A DNA stretch of 64,000 nucleotides from contig JAIUNW010000017.1 of the NCBI GenBank assembly GCA_020161535.1, positions 1-64,000 of the forward strand, written 5' to 3'. The DNA is from Bacteroidota bacterium (lineage in GTDB: Bacteria > Bacteroidota > Bacteroidia > Chitinophagales > Chitinophagaceae). The notes below the pieces were generated by a model. That model saw only the letters and a list, made by a program, of their open reading frames with translations, searched no databases and was not told the DNA's origin. Made by a program: the position numbers and the translations under genes. Of the stretch, positions 34,862 through 42,335 are shown piece after piece. The stretch's first letter is position 1. The number at the start of each line of letters is the position of its first letter.

Positions 34862-36167
34862 TGCCAACAGGTATAATGCAGCCGATATCGAGGCGTACTG
34901 GCAGGGTCGCCTGGATGCGCGGACCATGCATGCGATGGAAAGAGCAGCGCTCGACGATCCTTTTCTGGCAGATGCCATGGAAGGGTATAAACTTCAATGG
35001 GATACCGAACAAAAGTCGGCCACGCCTCATTTGCAAGAACTCCAGGCGCAGTTGCAGCAACGCATCACTGCGCCAGAAAAGAAAAATCGCATCGCCTGGT
35101 GGAAGCCCGCCATGGCTGCCAGCATATTGGTGATCGGTGGCACCGTGGCCTGGCTGCGTTGGCAATCGACCCGCGAACAAGGTATTTCATCAAGCGAAGT
35201 AGCCGCGGCACAAACAGATACCGCGAAAACCATCGATGTACCTGGTGTGATGGATAGTTTGCAAGCGCTGAATCCCGATATGGCATTGCAGGAGAAAAAA
35301 GAAGCACCAACACCGTCAACTAATACAACAACCCCTACTCCGCGTTCAACGCCCCTTCCTGCACCAAGTGGCGCAGAGGAACCTGTCCCCAGCATAACAA
35401 AAAGCGCTGCCCCTGGTGTTTCCAATACAGCAGCGCCGGTTGCCAATGACAAAATCGCCGCATCCGATGTGGCCACACGCGACCAGTTGCCGGTTGAATC
35501 CGGAAAGCTGGCGCGAAAAAAAGAATTTGCGGCCGATGCCGAAAGCAAATCAATCAACGAAAGCAGGTCGGTTAGCAACGCACGAATTGCCAGCGTCAGC
35601 GGCGTGGTGCGGGGAGAAGACGCAGCACCCGTATCGGGTGCCATCTTGCAATTGAGCGGCAAGGTACCGGGCATGAAGATAACCGCCGTCAGCAATGACA
35701 AAGGAGAATATACCATTCGATATCCGCAACAAACTGACTCAGCCTTATTAAAAGTGGATGTGGTGGGTTATGCCACCTGCGTCAAGTCATTGGCCAAACT
35801 GGACACGAATGCAATTATTAATTTCAATTTAACCCCCGCACAAAATGCATTGAGTGAAGTGGTGGTGGTAGGCAATGGCATTTCGAAGAAAAAATCAACC
35901 GAAACAGCAACGCCTGTCGGCGGATGGGGTCGCTTTCAACAATACCTGGCAGATTCAGCGCGTGTTCCTGAATCGCTCAACAGCTTACATGGCGACGTAC
36001 AAGTAGAATTTGATGTCAGTACCCAGGGCAAGATATCGGGTTTTGAAATTGAGAACAGCCTGCACCCTACCCTCGACAAAGAAGCCATTCGCCTGCTCAA
36101 GGAAGGGCCGGCCTGGGAAAACAAGAAACGCAAAAAGACCCGCGTTCGCACGTCCATTCGTTTCTAA
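34845..36167 (+). CDS. Anti-sigma-type membrane protein with carboxypeptidase-like and TonB-C domains
   Basis: A 440-residue single-pass membrane protein. Residues 1-85 are cytoplasmic (AADIEAYWQGRLDARTMHAM, LDDPFLADAMEGY is the sigma-binding-like ZAS-type helix set); a TM helix lies at ~88-106 (PAMAASILVIGGTVAWLRW). A Thr/Pro/Ala-rich linker follows, then a CarboxypepD_reg-like domain (~253-330) ending LSEVVVVGNG, and a TonB C-terminal domain (~370-440: LHGDVQVEFDVSTQGKISGF, RLLKEGPAWENKKRKKTRVR). The order resembles anti-sigma/TonB proteins of Bacteroidota that couple surface state to transcription. An alternative start at 34851 is possible. Translationally coupled to the sigma factor. Confidence 0.8.
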   Translation: MAMKNNANRYNAADIEAYWQGRLDARTMHAMERAALDDPFLADAMEGYKLQWDTEQKSATPHLQELQAQLQQRITAPEKKNRIAWWKPAMAASILVIGGTVAWLRWQSTREQGISSSEVAAAQTDTAKTIDVPGVMDSLQALNPDMALQEKKEAPTPSTNTTTPTPRSTPLPAPSGAEEPVPSITKSAAPGVSNTAAPVANDKIAASDVATRDQLPVESGKLARKKEFAADAESKSINESRSVSNARIASVSGVVRGEDAAPVSGAILQLSGKVPGMKITAVSNDKGEYTIRYPQQTDSALLKVDVVGYATCVKSLAKLDTNAIINFNLTPAQNALSEVVVVGNGISKKKSTETATPVGGWGRFQQYLADSARVPESLNSLHGDVQVEFDVSTQGKISGFEIENSLHPTLDKEAIRLLKEGPAWENKKRKKTRVRTSIRF

Positions 36168-36171
36168 CAGC

Positions 36172-36179
36172 TATTTTTG
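36172..36179 (+). promoter_or_regulatory. Bacteroidota -7 element (TATTTTTG) of the DUF2911 gene
   Basis: TATTTTTG matches TAnnTTTG exactly and lies 16 bp before the ATG of the DUF2911 gene; a start near 36185 would give a short leader. A clear -33 TTG is not evident. Confidence 0.4.
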
Positions 36180-36195
36180 TCGCAAATTACCAAAC

Positions 36196-37032
36196 ATGAA
36201 AAAGTTACTACTGGTAGCCTGTCTTAGCGGTGCTTCCTGGATAGCATTGCAAGCGCAACCTCTACGCACACCGGCACCAAGTCCAACAGCCACGCTGGAA
36301 CAAGATTTCGCCTTATCTACTGTGGAAGTGAATTATTCACGTCCGTCGATGAAAGGCCGCAACATCTTCGGCGACCTCGTGCCTTTTGGTAAAGTTTGGC
36401 GCACGGGTGCCAATGCTGCTACCACCATCAGTTTTGGCGAAGATGTAATGGTTGGCGGCAAGCCTGTACCAGCCGGTAAATATGGCTTGCTTACCATACC
36501 GGGCGAAAGCGAGTGGACAGTGATCATTTCAAAACAACTGGATGTAACCAGCCCTTCGGCCTACAAACAAGATATGGACCTGGTTCGCATTCAGGTGAAA
36601 CCACAAAACATGCCGATTGCCATCGAGTCTTTTATGATTGCATTCGACAATATCAAGGCCAATAGCATGGAAATGGACATTTTGTGGGATCGTACTGTGG
36701 TGGTGGTGCCCATCACGGCTGATATCGACAGCAAAATCAGCAAACAGATTAACGACCTGATGACCAAAGACAACCGGCCCTATGCAGCCGCTGCCGCTTA
36801 CTATGTGGAGAACGGCAAGGACCTGAACCAGGCACTCAGTTGGTACGACAAAGCCCTGGAACAAAACCCATCGGCATTCTGGCTCTACTACCAAAAAGCA
36901 AATTGCCTGGCCAAGATGGGCAAAAAAGCAGATGCCATCGCTACTGCCAAAAAATCCATCGAACTGGCTAAAACAGCCAAGAACGATGACTATGTAGCCC
37001 TCAATGAAAAGTTGATCGCTTCACTGAAATAA
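36196..37032 (+). CDS. Exported DUF2911 protein with TPR-like C-terminus
   Basis: A 278-residue protein with a signal peptide (MKKLLLVACLSGASWIALQAQ). Residues ~35-160 are the DUF2911 domain: VEVNYSRPSMKGRNIFGDLV, PFGKVWRTGANAATTISFGE, KPVPAGKYGLLTIPGESEWT, VIISKQ. The C-terminal ~90 residues are helical TPR-like (NQALSWYDKALEQNPSAFWL, AIATAKKSIELAKT). DUF2911 is common in Bacteroidota, often exported; function unknown. The start at 36196 is chosen because it opens the signal peptide. A strong terminator follows. Confidence 0.88.
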   Translation: MKKLLLVACLSGASWIALQAQPLRTPAPSPTATLEQDFALSTVEVNYSRPSMKGRNIFGDLVPFGKVWRTGANAATTISFGEDVMVGGKPVPAGKYGLLTIPGESEWTVIISKQLDVTSPSAYKQDMDLVRIQVKPQNMPIAIESFMIAFDNIKANSMEMDILWDRTVVVVPITADIDSKISKQINDLMTKDNRPYAAAAAYYVENGKDLNQALSWYDKALEQNPSAFWLYYQKANCLAKMGKKADAIATAKKSIELAKTAKNDDYVALNEKLIASLK

Positions 37033-37081
37033 TGTGTTAGGCAAATTGGCCGCACGAAGGTGTCGGTGCCTGAATAGAAAA

Positions 37082-37127
37082 AAGAAGCCAACATGGGCAA
37101 CAACCCCTTCATGTTGGCTTCTTTGTT
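37082..37127 (+). terminator. Intrinsic terminator
   Basis: A 14-bp stem AAGAAGCCAACATG (37082-37095) with CATGTTGGCTTCTT (37110-37123) and a 14-nt loop, followed by a T-rich tract. It ends the DUF2911 transcript. Confidence 0.8.
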
Positions 37128-37222
37128 TTTTGGTTTATCTTTCTCATGAAAGTGAGATGAGCTAAACAGACATGAAGCCGGCAGCTTATACCCTTATTTT
37201 ATATTCGTTTAATGCATTCCAG

Positions 37223-37798
37223 ATGACAGCACCCGAAACAATTTTCGACGATTTGAAGAACGGAAAAATCGTAAACGGTTCGCATCCCCAAATCAATGAA
37301 CTGCGAGACGCTTCTTTTGCGACCATTCGCTTATTGCAACAGTTAAATATGGCTACAGATGCGGCCGCGATTCGTACAATTTTGAGTGAAATAACCGGTG
37401 ATACAATCGACGACAGCGTGGCGATATTTCCGCCATTCTACGTCAACTATGGCAAACACCTGCGAATCGGCAAAAATGTGTTTATCAACTTCAACTGTAC
37501 TTTTTTAGCGCTGGGTGGCATTGACATCGGCAACAATGTACTAATCGGTCCGGGTGTAAAATTACTTTCCGAAGGCCATCCCCTTTCTCCGGCTGAACGA
37601 CATGCACTGGTTCCCGGAAAAATTCAAATCAAAGAAAATGCGTGGATTGGTGCAGGCGCTTGTATTCTGCCGGGTGTCAGCATCGGTGAAAATGCCGTGG
37701 TTGCTGCCGGAGCGGTCGTTACCAAAGATGTGCCGGCCAATGCGGTAGTGGCGGGCATTCCGGCACGCCTTGTAAAAACCATTTCTCCTGAAGCATGA
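37223..37798 (+). CDS. Sugar O-acetyltransferase (maltose acetyltransferase-like, LbH fold)
   Basis: A 191-residue hexapeptide-repeat acetyltransferase. The left-handed beta helix is visible as repeats: IFPPFYVNYGKHLRIGKNVF, INFNCTFLALGGIDIGNNVL, IGPGVKLLSEGH (catalytic His region) and NAWIGAGACILPGVSIGENA ... VVAAGAVVTKDVPANAVVAG. The start at 37223 (MTAPETIFDDLKNGKIVNGS) is preferred over an upstream ATG at 37172 that adds a non-conserved 17-residue lead. Acceptor sugar unknown. Confidence 0.85.
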   Translation: MTAPETIFDDLKNGKIVNGSHPQINELRDASFATIRLLQQLNMATDAAAIRTILSEITGDTIDDSVAIFPPFYVNYGKHLRIGKNVFINFNCTFLALGGIDIGNNVLIGPGVKLLSEGHPLSPAERHALVPGKIQIKENAWIGAGACILPGVSIGENAVVAAGAVVTKDVPANAVVAGIPARLVKTISPEA

Positions 37799-37822
37799 TC
37801 TCCAACTTTAAACCTTATACCG

Positions 37823-39514
37823 TTAAACCTTAAACTTCCTGGACTTGCTTGCTTCCAACACCAACCCAAGCACCACCAATCCCAATGCGCCGATTACATT
37901 CAGCCACAAAAAGCCAATAGATGATTTCCAGAATAGCAGGAAAATGGCGCCTTGTGTGATTACCGCGCTCCAGAAAGCAGCTGTGCCTTTCACCTGGGGA
38001 AAGAAAAAGGCCAATAAGAAAATGCCCAGCAGCACGCCATAAAAAATAGAACCCAACACATTCACCGCTTCTACCAGGCTGCCCATATTGTTGGCAAACT
38101 GCGCCACCACAATACAGAATAGTCCCCAGCCAAATGTATACCACTTCGATAACCGATACTCCTGTTCGCTATTCAGTTTTCGTTTGCTGAACACCGGATG
38201 GAGATCGCAAATCGTTGAGCCCGACAGCGCATTGAGCGCTGCCGCAATGCTCCCCCAGCCTGCCAGGAAAATGACAGCAATCAGCAGGCCCACCAATCCA
38301 TGTGGCAGGTGGTCGACCACAAACCGAAGAAATACATAATTGGTATCGTTGGTATCCGCCGCAGGCGCAGCTTTCTTCAATACCGCTTTGTAGGCTTTTT
38401 TATCGGCCGACATCGCTTGCTGGTTGGCCCGCATGGAGGCAATCACATTACTGTCGGTCGTGTTGCTGAGGTATTGTTGCACCAGCGCCGATTGGGTGGC
38501 AGACTTTAGTACGAAGGAATTTTCAATGCTATCTAAGCTGGCTTTTTCGTTTACATCAATCGCTTTCGTAGATACTGCTTTGTTGAAAAAAATTGGTGCA
38601 GGGTTTACCTGGTAATACACAAAAACCAATACGCCAATGAGCAGGATCGCAAATTGCATCGGCACTTTAACTACCCCGTTTAGCAACAGCCCAATGCGGC
38701 TTTCACTGAGGCTTCTCGCCGTCAGGTAACGACCTACCTGGCTTTGGTCGGCACCGAAATAAGACAGCGCCAGAAAACCGCCGCCAATAATCCCATTCCA
38801 GATATTATACCGATCGCTCCATTGGAATCCATTCTCGGTTACTCCACTGGTGATGACGTTGAGTCGACCGAGTTTTCCGCCCACTTTTAACGCATCCACA
38901 AAACCAATACCATCGGGCAGCAAATGCACCACCATATAAGCTGCTGCAAACATGCCAATAAAAATAATCAGCAACTGCAATTGCTGGGTATAGGCCACGG
39001 CACGCGCGCCGCCACTTACGGTGTACACAATCACCAGCCCGCCCATAAAAATATTGGTCCAATAAATGTTCCAGCCCAACAACGACGATAAGATAATTGC
39101 CGGTGCGTAGATAGAGATGCCAGTCGACAATCCACGCGATACCAAAAAAATAATTGAAATAAAACTGCGGGTCTTTCGGTCAAAACGTTGTTCGAGGTAT
39201 TCGTAAGCAGTGATGACTTTTAATCGATGATAGATGGGCACAAAAAAAATGCTGATGGCAATCATGGCCAGCGGCACGCCGAAATAATATTGCACAAATC
39301 GCATTCCATCGTCGAAGGCCTGGCCGGGCACGGAGAGAAAGGTAATGGCACTGGCCTGCGTGCCCATAATGCTCAGCAGCACCAGGTACCAGGGCATGGT
39401 GCGGTTCCCGAGGAAATAGCCATCGAGATCGCGGCTGGTTTTGCTTTTGTACAAGCCGAAACCAATAATCAGCAACAAAGTGAGGCCCAATACAATCCAG
39501 TCGATTTGGCTCAT
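37823..39514 (-). CDS. Sodium:solute symporter (SSS family)
   Basis: A 563-residue transporter with about thirteen hydrophobic helices. Family signatures: WIVLGLTLLLIIGFGLYKSK, DLDGYFLGNRTMPWYLVLLS, ITFLSVPGQAFDDGMRFVQY and the sodium-site region SYFGADQSQVGRYLTARSLS. It resembles the sialic acid/iodide-type SSS branch; substrate unassigned. The start at 39514 (MSQIDWIVL) overlaps the stop of a 38-codon gene by four bases. It ends a minus-strand set with PIG-L deacetylase and two tiny membrane proteins. Confidence 0.88.
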   Translation of the reverse strand: MSQIDWIVLGLTLLLIIGFGLYKSKTSRDLDGYFLGNRTMPWYLVLLSIMGTQASAITFLSVPGQAFDDGMRFVQYYFGVPLAMIAISIFFVPIYHRLKVITAYEYLEQRFDRKTRSFISIIFLVSRGLSTGISIYAPAIILSSLLGWNIYWTNIFMGGLVIVYTVSGGARAVAYTQQLQLLIIFIGMFAAAYMVVHLLPDGIGFVDALKVGGKLGRLNVITSGVTENGFQWSDRYNIWNGIIGGGFLALSYFGADQSQVGRYLTARSLSESRIGLLLNGVVKVPMQFAILLIGVLVFVYYQVNPAPIFFNKAVSTKAIDVNEKASLDSIENSFVLKSATQSALVQQYLSNTTDSNVIASMRANQQAMSADKKAYKAVLKKAAPAADTNDTNYVFLRFVVDHLPHGLVGLLIAVIFLAGWGSIAAALNALSGSTICDLHPVFSKRKLNSEQEYRLSKWYTFGWGLFCIVVAQFANNMGSLVEAVNVLGSIFYGVLLGIFLLAFFFPQVKGTAAFWSAVITQGAIFLLFWKSSIGFLWLNVIGALGLVVLGLVLEASKSRKFKV

Positions 39515-39627
39515 GAAAAATATTGGGTAAAAAAATAAAAGCCGATAATCGTCAGCAGCAACACCAACAGTACAAATACATACCATTGGGTCCAGGTTTT
39601 GAATACCGGTACTTTTTCTTCAGACAT
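39511..39627 (-). CDS. Tiny single-TM protein preceding the SSS symporter
   Basis: A 38-residue frame from ATG 39627 to TGA 39511, ATGA-overlapped with the symporter start. The sequence begins MSEEKVPVFKTWTQWYVFV and continues with a hydrophobic helix rich in Leu and Ile, then ends FFTQYFS. One transmembrane span with a short charged N-tail fits a small transporter accessory subunit. Too short to rule out chance alone, but ATGA coupling and clean helix make it likely. Function unknown. Confidence 0.65.
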   Translation of the reverse strand: MSEEKVPVFKTWTQWYVFVLLVLLLTIIGFYFFTQYFS

Positions 39628-39631
39628 GATA

Positions 39632-39793
39632 TTATTTTTCTCGGTTGGCGATCAGTGAAGCCGTTAGCAACCCAAGCGCAAGCCCAATGATTAAGCCGAT
39701 GGTGACGCGTTTGATAAAGCTGCCGATGATCAAACCCAACACCAGGCAAATTACAATGCCAATATCCCTTCGTCCCTGGTTAGACCGCGCCAT
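39632..39793 (-). CDS. Small two-helix membrane protein
   Basis: A 53-residue frame from ATG 39793 to TAA 39632. It begins MARSNQGRRDIGIVICLVLG and continues with a second Gly-rich hydrophobic helix (TIGLIIGLALGLLTASL) and a polar tail (ANREK). The upstream PIG-L stop is at 39796, only 2 bp away, and the 38-residue gene starts 4 bp downstream. The tight packing supports a real gene in the PIG-L/SSS unit. Function unknown. Confidence 0.65.
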   Translation of the reverse strand: MARSNQGRRDIGIVICLVLGLIIGSFIKRVTIGLIIGLALGLLTASLIANREK

Positions 39794-39795
39794 GG

Positions 39796-42306
39796 TTAAA
39801 ATCCTTTTTTATGATTCAATGCAATCAGGTTGGCCAGCAGCCTATAGGCACCGCTTACGCCGGCAGGCAACTCACGGTAAAACACCAAGCCGGTGTAAGT
39901 GAAATATCCTTTGCCATATGCGGTGTAGATCAGGCTTCCTTCATCCGGTTTTTCGCCGGGGTCGTTCATGCTGAACAGGGTTTTATAATGACTGTCCCAA
40001 TTCGAGGCATGGTAAATACTACGTTCCTGTACCCATCCGTTAAAATCTTTCGGTCCAATTTTATTCGGATACGATAAAATCGGACTGTTTTCATCTAATA
40101 GGGTAACAACTGCCTTTTCGTCGGTTATACGTGTACGTGAGATATTAAAGGGATAAGGGCCGATTTTTGCTTTCACGGGACCAACCTGGCTGGCTGTATT
40201 GTATTGTACAATCAGGTTTCCGCCGGCCGCTACATACTGCATCAGACGATCATAGTAATTATTCAGGCTTTCTTTTACGTTATAAGCACGCACACCGGTG
40301 ATGATGGCATCATAACGGCTAAGGTCAGCCGAAGACAGGGCGGCATCATCGAGCATGTCGACCGTATAGCCCATCGCCTTCAGCGCATCGGGCATCGCAT
40401 CGCCCGAGCCATTGATAAACCCAATCAATTTCCCGACGGTTTTTATTTCATCGTTGATCACTTTTACTGTGGTAGGAAAGAAATAGTGAACGGTAGGGAT
40501 ATGATCGTATTGAATCAACTTCATCGCGTTGTTGTAGTTCAACGACCTGCCAGGAAGTTTTATTGATACATAGGGGTAAACCACCTCGGGTTTCTCTTTG
40601 CTGTAAACACTGTCGAATGCAATTGGAAACCGCTCCAATTGGTTTTTTCTAAATGCGAGGTCATAGGCCAGGAATTTAGTTGTTTCGTTTTTCTTTGCAT
40701 CGGTTGCACGCAACTCCACACCGCCCTTGGCACTATCGCGATCGTTGTAGCTTTTATAGGAGACATCCAGCAAATGGTTTTTAGCCGGCGATAAATTGTT
40801 CAATACAATGGGTGGCATGGCACCTACCACTACGGGTGGCACCATGATAACGGGTTGATAAATTTCCCCCTTCACCGGATCCGTGTATTTATACCGCAGC
40901 GGCAGCAATTCTTCTAAATCAATGTCGCCCACTTTGTAGTCGAGCATCACACCCGTTGGAACATCTTCCGGTCGACCGATAAGGGTTTGGTTGGCCACTT
41001 TGAAACTACCAGAGTCCATTTGCTCGCGCAACCAGTAAGGCTGATCGCTCATGAAATCGGTCAGTGTCTCTTGCTTGAAACTGATGCTGACTAGTTTATT
41101 ACCAACAACGGCGGATCTAATTTGAATCAGGGTATCACTATAACCCAAGGTTACTTTTTGCACCGGGAACGAACTTCTGTTCACCAAATTCACGGTAATC
41201 TGTAAACTATCGCCCGTTACCGCCATTTGCTGGTTGGCCACCGCTTCGGCATACAAGCCCAGGCAGTTTTTAATCAACTGGTCGACTTCTTCTATTTTTT
41301 CCGTTGCCCACAACATTTTTTTGTTACCAGTTAATGGCGACAGGCTTTTGTGCAGCCCAATCAATTCGGGCACAATGGCCGATGGTTGCAGGGGATTAAA
41401 ATGAGCAATGATGCTGTCGATTTTTGTACCAATTTCTTTTTTACCAATGCGATCCCAACTGGTATTCACCTGATCAAAGAGGTCATTCACTATCGTATCG
41501 CCGGCAATGGGTTGAAAATACTCAAAGGCTTCGCCGCGTTGGCGCGGCACGCCAAAGCCCTGGCTCTTGTGTTGGCTCCTGCTTTCGGCCGCAATTTCGC
41601 CATAACTTTTACCGAGCAGCGGATTGAAAACCCCTACATCAATCTTATACTGATTTTCGTTTTGGGTGTTAACAGTGCCGAAATTAAACGTATTCCATAG
41701 GATGCGTTTAGCCTGCCAGGGTTCCACCCATTTTAGTTGTTCGGGGAATCGTTTTGGGTCGGCAGCCGCTGTAAAAGCTTCGATGGCCAAAACGGCGGAG
41801 GCAGAATGATGGCCGTGGCCAGCGCGTTGATCGGGCGGAAAACGCGTGATGATCACATCGGGCCGAAAGCGCCGAATCACCCATACCACATCACTCAATA
41901 TTTTTTCTTTGTTCCAAATGCGCAGCGCTTCTTCTGTTGTTTTGGAAAAACCAAAATCATAGGCGCGTGAAAAAAACTGTTGTGCGCCATCAATGCGCCG
42001 GGCCGCCAGTAATTCCTGTGTGCGGATGAGTCCGAGCGAAACACCTTGTTCATCACCGATGAGGTTTTGTCCGCCGTCACCCCTGGTCAACGACAAATAA
42101 CCTGTTTGCAGTTTCCGCTCTTTGGCCATATAGGCCAGCAACCTGGTATTCTCATCATCGGGGTGCGCAGCGATATACAACACCGATCCCAGTACTTTTA
42201 ATTTCTGCAATCCAAGCAGGATATCGGCCGATGATTGCGCGACCGGCGATTGTGCGTTCGCGATCTGGCCGGCCACAAGCAGTAAAAACAATGAGAGTTT
42301 GCGCAT
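39796..42306 (-). CDS. PIG-L family deacetylase, secreted
   Basis: An 836-residue exported protein (signal peptide MRKLSLFLLLVAGQIANAQ). The N-terminal ~250 residues form the PIG-L/LmbE deacetylase domain: zinc motif AAHPDDE with H48, D50, D51 and the second motif GHGHHSASAV; TRGDGGQNLIGDEQG and RTQELLAARRIDGAQQF are also typical. The remaining ~580 residues have beta-rich and helical segments, including a VRAYNVKESLNNYYDRLMQY region. PIG-L enzymes deacetylate N-acetyl sugars; a cell-surface glycan substrate is inferred. Confidence 0.88.
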   Translation of the reverse strand: MRKLSLFLLLVAGQIANAQSPVAQSSADILLGLQKLKVLGSVLYIAAHPDDENTRLLAYMAKERKLQTGYLSLTRGDGGQNLIGDEQGVSLGLIRTQELLAARRIDGAQQFFSRAYDFGFSKTTEEALRIWNKEKILSDVVWVIRRFRPDVIITRFPPDQRAGHGHHSASAVLAIEAFTAAADPKRFPEQLKWVEPWQAKRILWNTFNFGTVNTQNENQYKIDVGVFNPLLGKSYGEIAAESRSQHKSQGFGVPRQRGEAFEYFQPIAGDTIVNDLFDQVNTSWDRIGKKEIGTKIDSIIAHFNPLQPSAIVPELIGLHKSLSPLTGNKKMLWATEKIEEVDQLIKNCLGLYAEAVANQQMAVTGDSLQITVNLVNRSSFPVQKVTLGYSDTLIQIRSAVVGNKLVSISFKQETLTDFMSDQPYWLREQMDSGSFKVANQTLIGRPEDVPTGVMLDYKVGDIDLEELLPLRYKYTDPVKGEIYQPVIMVPPVVVGAMPPIVLNNLSPAKNHLLDVSYKSYNDRDSAKGGVELRATDAKKNETTKFLAYDLAFRKNQLERFPIAFDSVYSKEKPEVVYPYVSIKLPGRSLNYNNAMKLIQYDHIPTVHYFFPTTVKVINDEIKTVGKLIGFINGSGDAMPDALKAMGYTVDMLDDAALSSADLSRYDAIITGVRAYNVKESLNNYYDRLMQYVAAGGNLIVQYNTASQVGPVKAKIGPYPFNISRTRITDEKAVVTLLDENSPILSYPNKIGPKDFNGWVQERSIYHASNWDSHYKTLFSMNDPGEKPDEGSLIYTAYGKGYFTYTGLVFYRELPAGVSGAYRLLANLIALNHKKGF

Positions 42307-42335
42307 CAGCTATCATTTGGTTATTGACTGAAAAA

